Source: Candidatus Poribacteria bacterium
Lineage (GTDB): Bacteria > Poribacteria > WGA-4E > WGA-3G
NCBI GenBank assembly: GCA_028824125.1
Contig: JAPPES010000126.1
Coordinates: forward strand, 1 to 64,000
Length of the DNA stretch: 64,000 nt
Direction: 5' to 3'
Below, piece by piece: positions 8,412-16,477 of this stretch; position 1 is the stretch's first letter; each line of letters starts with the position of its first letter. The position numbers and the translations under genes are program-made. The notes under the pieces are model-generated. The model did not search any database. It saw only the letters and a program-made list of their open reading frames with translations, and was not told the origin of the DNA.

Positions 8412-8568
8412 GTCTGAATCGCGGAGGATACGGAATTTGCCTTTTGTACCACGGGGAATGCCATTAAGGCGAATGCGCGTATGGCATTCGCCATGATTCA
8501 TACCGTTGATTTTACTTTTAGTTTGCGTTTTGTGGCACAAACTGGAAAGTTTGTGCCACATTTTTATT
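8412..8568. repeat. Palindromic repeat cluster with an invertible-core element
   Basis: An orphan TGTCTGAATC end lies at 8411-8420. At 8452-8512 lies a small palindromic element (CGGGGAAT, 36-base core, ATTCATACCGTTGATTT) whose core at 8460-8495 is in the reverse orientation to the copy at 20531-20590. At 8531-8560 TGTGGCACAAACT and AGTTTGTGCCACA form a perfect 13-base hairpin followed by TTTTTATT, which could terminate transcription. No gene is visible. Confidence 0.75.
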
Positions 8569-8732
8569 GTCTGAATCGCTGAAAACACGGAGGACGCAGA
8601 AAACGCGGATTATTGAGTTTGGGACTCCCAAACGCCTATTCAAAGTGTGCCTCAATCTCTTGAAAAGGAACTTATTTTGCCAAACCCCATCCGCGTCTTC
8701 CGCGTCTTCCGCGTAATCCGTGATTCAGACAG
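8569..8732. repeat. Interspersed palindromic element, copy B (right flank of the cassette)
   Basis: Begins TGTCTGAATC and ends GATTCAGACA, its reverse complement. The inner arms are rich in ACGCGGATTA and TAATCCG. The centre starting GGGACTCCCAAA matches copy A at 5131-5292. Downstream to about 8780 there is another CCGCGATTCAG end. Nothing in 8733-8957 looks coding. Confidence 0.75.
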
Positions 8733-8957
8733 AGAGTAGGTATAATTCGCGCAATCTGCGATAATCCGCGATTCAGAAACACACAAACCGACAATGCAAT
8801 AAAACCGGAACACTCTTCTTAAATTGACACATAAGGATAGAGCAAAAGCGAAACCCAACAAATCTTGTAAAAGGCGTTTGCAACACCGATAAATCGGGCG
8901 GATAACCCCAAGAGTGGTTCGCGAGAATTACATAGTTTGGAAAATTGTAGATTTATG

Positions 8958-8986
8958 TTGCCTATTGGCACAAAATATGGTATCCT
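8958..8986 (+). promoter_or_regulatory. rnpB promoter
   Basis: TTGCCT (8958-8963) and TATCCT (8981-8986) are spaced by 17 bases. The expected start, five or six bases later, coincides with the first paired base of the RNase P RNA. Confidence 0.65.
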
Positions 8987-8991
8987 TAAAA

Positions 8992-9338
8992 TGCTTGAGT
9001 TGAGGAGATGGTCGCGTCCCAAATTTGGGGTGAGGAAAGTCCGGACTCCATTGGGCAAGGGTGCTGGGTAACCCCCAGGAGCGGCAACGCTATGGAAAGT
9101 GTAATAGAAAATAGACTACAACGTATTACACGTTGTACAGGTGGAAAGGTGTGGTAAAAGCGCACCAGTCCATAAGGTGACTTATGGAGCTATCAAACCC
9201 CGCCTGGAGCAAGGTAAAACAGGGATATTTAGAGGCATGCCCGCCTCGTCCCGGGTAACCGCTTGAGGTCAAATGGTAACATTGATCCCAGATGAATGAC
9301 CATCAAATACAGAATCCGGCTTATTCTTGGCTCAAGCA
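8992..9338 (+). ncRNA. rnpB: RNase P RNA, bacterial class A
   Basis: The RNA subunit of RNase P, which trims tRNA 5' leaders. The conserved P4 5' block GAGGAAAGTCCGGAC is at about 9032-9046, and the matching 3' block ACAGAATCCGGCTTAT at 9310-9325. The ends pair as helix P1: TGCTTGAG (8992-8999) with CTCAAGCA (9331-9338). The length, 347 nucleotides, is typical. A promoter sits directly upstream. The gene overlaps the first 43 bases of an open frame beginning at 9296, so that frame's start is not used. Confidence 0.96.
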
Positions 9339-9397
9339 AATCTATAGGAAATTTCGCTTACCAATTTATTTTCTCACATAATTTCAACCGAGATAAT

Positions 9398-10339
9398 ATG
9401 ATCGCTAAAGTCAATTCTGACCTTTTTGGGACCTCTTTAAGGGTTTTATTTTTAAATGCGCTCAGAAGCCAAGGCAAGTACAAATATGCACGTTACAGAG
9501 GTCTACCGTTACGGTATGCTGGTGGGAAAAGTCTTGGAGTCGGGCATATAGTGGAGCAACTCCCTGATGGATTGGAGAAACTCGTATCACCGTTCATGGG
9601 AGGCGGTGCCGTTGAAATCGCATGTGCCAAAGAACTTGGTATACAGGTTTGTGCTTACGACATCTTTGATATTCTCGTAAATTATTGGCAAGTACAGCTT
9701 TCGTTAGCCAGCGCGCTTGCTAAACGACTTAAACAGTGGCAGCCCACGAAAGCACAATATGCTGAGGTTAAAAGTCGACTTAAGGACCATTGGAATGCCG
9801 AAAAACTTATTTCTGATCCTTTGGAATTAGCGGTACATTATTGGTTTAATCACAATCTCTCCTACGGTCCCGGTTTCCTTGGGTGGATGTCAAAAATTTA
9901 CGAATCACCAGAAAGATATGTTAGAACATTGCAAACTGTACGGGATTTTAAGTGTCCTAACTTGTCTGTTAATACTGGTAGATTTGAGGAAACCCTCCCA
10001 ACGCATGCTGAAGACTACCTATATTGCGATCCTCCCTATTATCTTGATGAGGGAGAAATGTTCCGTGGCATCTATCCGCAACGGAATTTTCCTGTTCATC
10101 ACAAAGGTTTTAATCACGAATTACTGCGCGATCTACTCTATGAGCACAAAGAAGGTTTCGTTCTTTCGTATAACGATTGCAAAACTATTCGTCAATGGTA
10201 CGCTGACTTCCAAATTTTTGAGGTGCAATGGCAATATACTTTAGGACAAGGTGAAACCCGTATCGGTAAGAATCGGATTGAAAATGGAACAGGACATGTC
10301 AAGCAATCCCATGAACTTTTGATTGTAAAGAAGTCTTGA
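9398..10339 (+). CDS. D12-class N6-adenine DNA methyltransferase (orphan, Dam-like)
   Basis: A 313-residue protein that methylates adenine in DNA. The AdoMet motif FMGGGAVE is at residues 66-73 and the catalytic DPPYY at 211-215. An RYAGGK-like block comes just before motif I, the motif order of the D12 (Dam) group. I chose the ATG at 9398 because the earlier in-frame ATG at 9296 lies inside RNase P RNA. No strong ribosome binding site is visible. No restriction endonuclease gene is adjacent, so it is an orphan methylase or the remainder of a restriction system. Confidence 0.9.
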   Translation: MIAKVNSDLFGTSLRVLFLNALRSQGKYKYARYRGLPLRYAGGKSLGVGHIVEQLPDGLEKLVSPFMGGGAVEIACAKELGIQVCAYDIFDILVNYWQVQLSLASALAKRLKQWQPTKAQYAEVKSRLKDHWNAEKLISDPLELAVHYWFNHNLSYGPGFLGWMSKIYESPERYVRTLQTVRDFKCPNLSVNTGRFEETLPTHAEDYLYCDPPYYLDEGEMFRGIYPQRNFPVHHKGFNHELLRDLLYEHKEGFVLSYNDCKTIRQWYADFQIFEVQWQYTLGQGETRIGKNRIENGTGHVKQSHELLIVKKS

Positions 10340-10379
10340 CATTATATCAAAATAACGAAATTACAGAATTACCATTTCT

Positions 10380-10408
10380 TTGACATTACATGGAATTATA
10401 CGTTATCA
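10380..10408 (+). promoter_or_regulatory. Possible promoter cut off from its gene by a repeat element
   Basis: TTGACA (10380-10385), 17 bases, TTATCA (10403-10408). The next gene starts at 10741, with a 278-base palindromic element in between. Confidence 0.4.
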
Positions 10409-10434
10409 TAATATTATCCAAAAAATATAAGAAA

Positions 10435-10712
10435 TAGGACTTACGCATCTTTCTTAAAGTCCCACTGATAAGGGGGATTTAGGGGGCGGGTCCCCATAGC
10501 GATAGCGTATGGGGAGATAGATTGCTGAAATAGCACTTTTTAACCCCCCTAACCCCCTTATATGGAGTTTAAATAGATATTTCGGTAAGGGGGCGAGGTT
10601 AGGAAACCTTGCCAGCAGCAGGTGTACATCTCTGCTGGCAAGGTTTCCTAACCTTGCCAAATTACCCAATTTATTTTTTAATCTTCATTCAAGGGGGAAG
10701 GCGTAAGTCCTA
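10435..10712. mobile_element. MITE-like element with TAGGACTTACGC ends
   Basis: The ends TAGGACTTACGC (10435-10446) and GCGTAAGTCCTA (10701-10712) are perfect 12-base inverted repeats. The inside holds two large hairpins. One has ATAAGGGGG at its base and TCCCCATA/TATGGGGA near its tip (about 10467-10561). The other has 27-base arms at 10592-10618 and 10632-10658. The second hairpin is the repeat truncated at window position 1. There is no open frame, so any movement would need a transposase in trans. Confidence 0.75.
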
Positions 10713-10740
10713 AAAAAAATAAAACAATTCAATATCATAT

Positions 10741-13191
10741 ATGTTTCAACAAAAATCGAAAAACACCATTTTGCGTAATAAACCAGTAACCTCTTTCAGA
10801 TACATTTTATTATCCTTTTGTCTGCTCTTGCTATTGATGTTTGTTTCACTGAAATCCAGTATCGGTGAAAAGAGTACTCCCGACTTTGGAAAAGAAGGGA
10901 TTCCGTTCTTAAAGCAGTACTGTTTTGGCTGCCATGCTGGTGATGAACCCAGTGCTGATCTCTCACTTGACGCATTTGAAGACAACTTTTCGTTGATCAA
11001 AAATCACGATGTCTGGGAGAGAGTCTTAGAGATGTTAGAGACAAACCAAATGCCGCCATCGGATGCCGATCAACCACCTCTAAGGGAGTTGGAATCTTTT
11101 ATCCAGCACGTTGATACCATTTTTGAGGATGCAAGTCGCACGGCAAAACCGGATCCAGGCCGTATAACAGTTCGCAGGCTTAATAGGGTTGAATACAGAA
11201 ACAGCGTTAGAGATTTGCTGGGCGCGGATTTTGACCCGACTGAAAATTTTCCTGCAGACGATGTTGGACACGGATTTGATAATATCGGGGATGTGCTGAC
11301 GATGTCACCACTGCTAATGGAACGGTACCTTGAAGCAGCAGAAGCGGTTGTTACGCGTGTTATTATCGTAAATCCACCGAAGCCGTCCACAAACTATATA
11401 AACACAAAGTATCTTAATCCGCGACACAAAGATGTTCCTAATGGACGTTTCCGTCTGCTTGATCCAAATGCAGCTGAACCGTGGAAATCAGGGCCATTTA
11501 TAACCCCCGCAGCCCCACTCAAACTCTTACCTAATGTGGAAACATATTTCCGTGCCACGCTTTATGCTGAAACTGAAAGTGAAACGCCTGTTCAAGTCGC
11601 ACTTTTCATTCAAGGCAAGGCTCTGGAAGATGCGACACCGCAAGAAGAACTTGCAAAGTTAGTCGGTTACGATCCTACTACAAAGAACAGAATCAAGATA
11701 CTCCAGATATTTGAAATTACTGCCCGTGATCCGAAGAAGCTTCAAACAATTAGACATCTCGTTAACCGCGTCCCAAATATTGATAATGCCGGAATTGCAA
11801 TGGTAAAACCTGAACAAGGTGAACCACAAGCAAGACTTCAAATTCGTTCCATCACGTCGGTAGGGCCGTTGGAGACAAGACCAAAATCACATCTCAAGAT
11901 ATTAGCCTGCACACCAGACATCCCGCAAGCAGAGCAAACTCGTGAAGTGTTAACAAGATTGCTTCGCAAGGCATATCGCCGTCCACCGAGTGATCAGGAA
12001 ATAGAGCAGCTTGCACAGTTTGTAGCATCCGTTCAAGCAGACGGTGCTAAATGGGAAGTAGGTATTCAGCAAGCGATAAAAGTCATTCTCTGTTCACCCA
12101 AGTTTCTATTTCGGTTGGAGTTAGATGATCGTCCGCAAAGCGAGGAACCGATCCCGATTGACGAGTTCCATCTTGCGTCGCGACTTTCTTACTTCTTATG
12201 GAGCAGTATCCCAGACGACGAACTTCTCCAACTTGCAGAGAAAAACCAACTGACCGAAAACCTTGAAGCACAAGTTAAGCGGATGCTGGCAGACCCAAAA
12301 GCAACGGAATTGGCTACCAATTTCGGTGTGCAATGGTTACAAATCCAACGATTAGAAACCGTTACACCTGATCCGAAACGTTTTCCAACTTTCAATTCTA
12401 AACTGCGTAATGCTATGTTAAAAGAAACGGAACTTTTTCTGGAGTCAATCTTTCGTGAAGATCGGAGTATCCTCGATTTGATTGATGCAGACTACACTTT
12501 TCTCAATCAACGGTTAGCTGGACACTACGAAATTTGGAGAAACGAACAGGGAAATCCAATTAAGGGCAATGCTTTTCAGCGAGTTGCATTGAGCAATCCT
12601 GATCGTGGTGGTATCTTGACACAAGCCAGCGTGCTGACGGTAACCTCCAATCCTACCCGCACCTCACCTGTGAAAAGAGGACGTTGGGTTCTGGAGCAGT
12701 TACTCGGTACACCGCCACCTCCGCCACCACCGGATGTCCCTGAATTAGAAGAAGACCACGACGCTATTACCGGCACTACATTGCGAGAAAGGCTTGAACA
12801 GCACCGCGAAGACCCCGCTTGCGCTAACTGCCACGCTAAAATGGATCCTATCGGATTTGCAATGGAAAACTACAACACCATCGGTAAGTTCCGGACAAAG
12901 GACGGGGAACAAGATATTGATACAGCCGGGCAATTACCTGATGGCACCTCATTTGAAGGAATAGCAGACTTAAAGCAGATTCTCAGGGATAGAAAAAAAC
13001 AGTTTGCCAGATGCTTAACGGAAAAGATGTTGACCTTTGCTTTAGGTAGAGGCTTAGAATATTTTGACAAACCAACCGTCGACCGAATTGTTACTGAACT
13101 TGAGACAAATAATTATAGAAGTTCGGTTTTGATTACAGAAATTGTTAAAAGCGATCCGTTTCGGTTGCGACGTGGCATAAAGGAAAATTAA
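10741..13191 (+). CDS. DUF1587/DUF1592/DUF1588/DUF1585 c-type cytochrome-like protein
   Basis: An 816-residue exported protein of a family expanded in Planctomycetes and relatives. Residues 24-40 form a signal or anchor helix. A first haem-type motif CFGCH lies at residues 61-65 (planctomycete cytochrome C domain). RRLNRVEYRNSVRDLLG near residue 142 marks DUF1587. The DUF1592, DUF1588 and DUF1585 regions follow, with a second CANCH motif at 694-698 and a proline run just before it. It is usually encoded next to a DUF1552 protein, as here (16478). The role is unproven; electron transfer at the cell surface is suspected. No clear ribosome binding site is visible before the ATG, which comes 28 bases after the MITE. 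Confidence 0.93.
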   Translation: MFQQKSKNTILRNKPVTSFRYILLSFCLLLLLMFVSLKSSIGEKSTPDFGKEGIPFLKQYCFGCHAGDEPSADLSLDAFEDNFSLIKNHDVWERVLEMLETNQMPPSDADQPPLRELESFIQHVDTIFEDASRTAKPDPGRITVRRLNRVEYRNSVRDLLGADFDPTENFPADDVGHGFDNIGDVLTMSPLLMERYLEAAEAVVTRVIIVNPPKPSTNYINTKYLNPRHKDVPNGRFRLLDPNAAEPWKSGPFITPAAPLKLLPNVETYFRATLYAETESETPVQVALFIQGKALEDATPQEELAKLVGYDPTTKNRIKILQIFEITARDPKKLQTIRHLVNRVPNIDNAGIAMVKPEQGEPQARLQIRSITSVGPLETRPKSHLKILACTPDIPQAEQTREVLTRLLRKAYRRPPSDQEIEQLAQFVASVQADGAKWEVGIQQAIKVILCSPKFLFRLELDDRPQSEEPIPIDEFHLASRLSYFLWSSIPDDELLQLAEKNQLTENLEAQVKRMLADPKATELATNFGVQWLQIQRLETVTPDPKRFPTFNSKLRNAMLKETELFLESIFREDRSILDLIDADYTFLNQRLAGHYEIWRNEQGNPIKGNAFQRVALSNPDRGGILTQASVLTVTSNPTRTSPVKRGRWVLEQLLGTPPPPPPPDVPELEEDHDAITGTTLRERLEQHREDPACANCHAKMDPIGFAMENYNTIGKFRTKDGEQDIDTAGQLPDGTSFEGIADLKQILRDRKKQFARCLTEKMLTFALGRGLEYFDKPTVDRIVTELETNNYRSSVLITEIVKSDPFRLRRGIKEN

Positions 13192-14213
13192 TGATGCGAA
13201 TTATTAACACTATACTTTTTACTATCACAGTTTTTCTAATAGGTTGTTATACAGTTCATTTAGAGACATTTAGTGACGATCCGATTTTAAAACTCAAACA
13301 AAAATATTCTGCCCATTTAGGCGTTACGTGGACAGCAAAACAGGCGGATTCGCTTTTAAAAATCTTTGAATCCTTCTCTACAAACCTAAATTTCCACCCT
13401 TCTATATGGAAAATAAGTGGTGATTTAGAAGAAGATATTAAGATAGATTTTCAAAACAGTTTGAAATTTGTTACTATCAGCAGTGATGTTTTTCCTATTG
13501 AGGGGTATCAAGGGATATTGGCACCGGACAAACGTCTTTTTGAAGCTGTCGTTCAATTTGTAACAGAGGGTGGGACAAATAGATCTGCTATAAAACAAAT
13601 CCTACAAGAACGTTACGGGATTAGCATAGATGCACCTTCTTATGAAATATTAACCAAAGGGAATACAAAGGAAACAGGAGTACGCTTATCGAACTTTGAA
13701 AACGAAGACCTGATGACCTTTATATCAATACTTGAAGAATTCCCACATGCATTACATAAGGTAACTCAATTAAAGTATTTGGTGTGTAGATCCGATGATA
13801 ATATGGATGCCGCCGCAAGAGCATGGACCACTCTCAATTTTATTGAGGTGGCCGAATCTGTTTTTGATAATTCTGATTTCAAGTACATTTGTCATATAAT
13901 GGTTCATGAAAAAGCTCACTTTTTATGGACGCATTTTTTCCCCGACCAGCTTAAAGGGGACTGGATGAAACTTGGCGGATGGCAAAAAGACTCAAACAGT
14001 GAATCCGGTTGGTCAACAACTAAAGATCGAAAGGAATTTGTATCAGATTACGCCCATGAAAAGAATCCGAACGAGGACATGGCGGAAAGTCTTGGATTTT
14101 ATCTTGTATTTCCAGATAAACTACGCGCTTGTTCCCAAGCTAAATACGATTTCATTCATGAGCGAATTATGTTAACGTACGGCGCACGTTATGTGGCACC
14201 AGATCGTATGTGA
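13191..14213 (+). CDS. Lipoprotein zinc metallopeptidase (HExxH)
   Basis: A 340-residue protein whose start overlaps the previous stop (TAATG), indicating translational coupling. A lipoprotein signal ends LIGC with Cys19. The zinc-binding motif HEKAH is at residues 239-243, flanked by hydrophobic residues (IMVHEKAHFLW). A likely third ligand is in NEDMAES (Glu295 to Glu299). These three elements fit a zincin-type protease anchored in a membrane. I do not recognise the family. Coupling to the DUF1592-type gene suggests a shared location in the envelope. Confidence 0.75.
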   Translation: MMRIINTILFTITVFLIGCYTVHLETFSDDPILKLKQKYSAHLGVTWTAKQADSLLKIFESFSTNLNFHPSIWKISGDLEEDIKIDFQNSLKFVTISSDVFPIEGYQGILAPDKRLFEAVVQFVTEGGTNRSAIKQILQERYGISIDAPSYEILTKGNTKETGVRLSNFENEDLMTFISILEEFPHALHKVTQLKYLVCRSDDNMDAAARAWTTLNFIEVAESVFDNSDFKYICHIMVHEKAHFLWTHFFPDQLKGDWMKLGGWQKDSNSESGWSTTKDRKEFVSDYAHEKNPNEDMAESLGFYLVFPDKLRACSQAKYDFIHERIMLTYGARYVAPDRM

Positions 14214-14300
14214 ATTAACTTGACAAAACATTGGGCGCATGGTAAACTAACATCATTTATACTTAACAAAGTGTCATTCCAATTTTTGGTTTTTTTCTTT

Positions 14301-14345
14301 GTAGGAGCGACCTCCTGGTCGCGACCGGGAGGTCGCTCCTACAGA
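14301..14345. repeat. Near-perfect palindrome (REP-like)
   Basis: GTAGGAGCGACCTCCTGGTC followed by its complement, about 44 bases in all. The same palindrome occurs at 36281-36324. It lies between two same-strand genes and could end transcription or stabilise RNA. Confidence 0.85.
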
Positions 14346-14404
14346 AGAGGGTGTTGCATTCTTCTAACCGATTTATGAAATAGTGTCCTATCATTATTTA
14401 GAAA

Positions 14405-14413
14405 TGGTATAAC
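14405..14413 (+). promoter_or_regulatory. Extended -10 promoter TGGTATAAC
   Basis: The string GAAATGGTATAAC carries an extended -10 (TGnTATAAC). The same motif lies upstream of the LamG gene (45627-45635) and, on the minus strand, upstream of the DUF5916 gene (27530-27538). Transcription from here would begin near 14420, supporting 14434 as the start codon. Confidence 0.5.
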
Positions 14414-14433
14414 ATCAACCGATGGATATATTT

Positions 14434-15483
14434 ATGAACACTTCAAAACAATTTTCACGTCGATCATTTTTACGCGGACTGGGTGTAAGTGTAGCGCTGC
14501 CTTGTATCGGTGCAATGGGACCATTGACATCTTGGGCAGACACATTTGCAGATGGTAAAACCGTAAAACGTTACCCAGACCCTGCGGTAGAAGTCCTTGA
14601 CCAACGTTTCAAGAAATACAAAATCGGAAACGCTGTTGTGGAACGGTTATGGACAGGTGCGCGTTGGTCGGAAGGTCCCGTTTGGTTCGGCGATGGCGGA
14701 TTTCTCCTCTGGAGCGATATTCCAAACAACCGTATTCTGAAATGGCAAGAAGCCACTGGCAAGGTGAGCGTCTATCGCAAACCGTCTAACTATACCAACG
14801 GTCATACTCGCGATCGGCAGGGTAGACTTATCAGTTGTGAACACGGCACGCGGCGCGTCACACGAACCGAATATGATGGAGCGATTACTGTGCTAATAGA
14901 CAATTTTGAGGGCAAGCGGTTCAACGCCCCAAATGATGCCGTAGTCCATCCCGATGGACATATCTGGTTTACGGATCCTGGATACGGGATCATGTTCAAT
15001 TACGAAGGACATAAAGCTGAATTTGAATTGCCGACTTCCGTCTATCGTCTCAATCCAGAGACGGGTAAAGCCACAGTCGTAACGAGTGATCCCGAAAAAC
15101 CGAACGGACTTTGCTTTTCACCGAACTACGATAAACTCTATGTTGCTGACACAGGCTCACCAAAGAACATCGTTGTCTTTGATGTTATAGACGGTGAGCG
15201 GTTAGGGAAAAAACAGGTGTTTTATGAGACAGCACCCGGCAACGCTGATGGGCTGCGGTGTGATACTGATGGAAATGTGTGGGCAGGTGCAGGTTGGGTC
15301 GGTGAAGGTTATGATGGCGTGCATATCTTTGCCCCGGACGGAACGCTTATCGGTAAGATTCATCTCCCAGAAATTTGTGCCAATATCTGTTTTGGTGGCG
15401 TTAAACGTAACAGACTCTTTATGGCGGCGAGTCAATCTCTCTATTCGGTTTATGTGGAAGCACAAGGGGCACCGCTTTTTTAG
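14434..15483 (+). CDS. Tat-exported SMP-30/gluconolactonase-family protein
   Basis: A 349-residue protein. The N-terminus SRRSFLRGLGVSVALP is a twin-arginine signal. The mature part is an SMP-30/gluconolactonase beta-propeller: EGPVWF near residue 76, NDAVVHPDGHIWFTDP near 166, and NGLCF and NADGL further on. These are the family's metal-binding and catalytic blocks. The signal is almost the same as that of the DUF1552 protein at 16478, an unusual leader for this family. An alternative ATG at 14422 adds four residues. Substrates are probably sugar lactones outside the cytoplasm (inferred). Confidence 0.88.
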   Translation: MNTSKQFSRRSFLRGLGVSVALPCIGAMGPLTSWADTFADGKTVKRYPDPAVEVLDQRFKKYKIGNAVVERLWTGARWSEGPVWFGDGGFLLWSDIPNNRILKWQEATGKVSVYRKPSNYTNGHTRDRQGRLISCEHGTRRVTRTEYDGAITVLIDNFEGKRFNAPNDAVVHPDGHIWFTDPGYGIMFNYEGHKAEFELPTSVYRLNPETGKATVVTSDPEKPNGLCFSPNYDKLYVADTGSPKNIVVFDVIDGERLGKKQVFYETAPGNADGLRCDTDGNVWAGAGWVGEGYDGVHIFAPDGTLIGKIHLPEICANICFGGVKRNRLFMAASQSLYSVYVEAQGAPLF

Positions 15484-15495
15484 ATTCTTAGATTT

Positions 15496-16368
15496 ATGTG
15501 GCAGATAAAAAAAGTTAGCATACTCCTTTTATTTTTAATCTTTTTTGCTTCGTGTTCTGGAGAAGAACCGCTTCAAAATCCACAAACCGGTGAAAATGTT
15601 GAAAACCAGAAAATCAAGGTAGCTGTAAGAATCGGTTTCCAAGATAATTTATCCTGGGATCATAATGAATTGCGTGATGGTGTTAACCGTTTATACAATA
15701 TAGTTACTTACAATAGTATTGCTATCAAATTACTTGAACTACCAGATATTGAATTTGTCCGTGATGACTCTATAGATGGAATCTGGGATTATATGATAGA
15801 ATTTGGAATATCTTCTGTTGATAATGATGGAAATAGTGCTGTTTATTGGATAATCTTACAAAATGCAGATAATTCAGATAGTAAATCACGAATCGTTTTC
15901 TACCCTGACATTAGTTTAGCAAGAATATACTATTACTATGAATCTGAAAGTATTGGTAACAAAGTAGTAGAGCAAAAACAATATGCATCTGAAGGCACAA
16001 AAAACCAAAAAGCCAAAGTAGCTATAAATATACATGAAAATAGTGCATATAAAGAGGGTGCTTATAATAGCATTGCAAAAAATTTGGTTGTGTTACAAGA
16101 TGTTGAGTTTAAAGGTGATAGTACAATAGATGGCGTATGGGATTATATGGTAGAATTTGGAATGCTTTTTCCCCATAATGACGGAAGTAGAAATATCGCT
16201 TATTGGACAACCTTACAAAATGCAGATAGTTCAAATGGTGAATCGCGAACTGTTTTCTATCCCGATATAAATTTTAAAATATTGGATTTTGCTGATTTTG
16301 CTCAACTGCAAAATATTAATAGAAATATAGTAGAACAATTTCGCAGTAATTATCTTGATACTCGTTGA
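15496..16368 (+). CDS. Lipoprotein with tandemly duplicated domain, unknown function
   Basis: A 290-residue lipoprotein (signal ending FFASC, Cys20). Two copies of a domain follow, at about residues 38-140 and 170-265. Each has YNSIA, a D-x-E-F strand, IDG[IV]WDYM[IV]EFG, Y-W-x-x-LQNAD and a closing R-x-VFYPDI. The family is not recognised. The gene starts 12 bases after the SMP-30 gene and is probably cotranscribed with it. It is markedly more AT-rich than its neighbours, which may indicate separate origin. Confidence 0.75.
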   Translation: MWQIKKVSILLLFLIFFASCSGEEPLQNPQTGENVENQKIKVAVRIGFQDNLSWDHNELRDGVNRLYNIVTYNSIAIKLLELPDIEFVRDDSIDGIWDYMIEFGISSVDNDGNSAVYWIILQNADNSDSKSRIVFYPDISLARIYYYYESESIGNKVVEQKQYASEGTKNQKAKVAINIHENSAYKEGAYNSIAKNLVVLQDVEFKGDSTIDGVWDYMVEFGMLFPHNDGSRNIAYWTTLQNADSSNGESRTVFYPDINFKILDFADFAQLQNINRNIVEQFRSNYLDTR

Positions 16369-16477
16369 TTGATCGAAGAGATGTAAAAAATTTGGGAAAA
16401 GAAATAGCCGATTGTCTGCAAAATTCATTATGAAATTTATGTTAAATGGATCATCAAATAAGGAGTAAAAAACATAC

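Noticed and set aside
9398-10339. Complete restriction-modification system
   Set aside because: No endonuclease gene is seen on either side of the methyltransferase.
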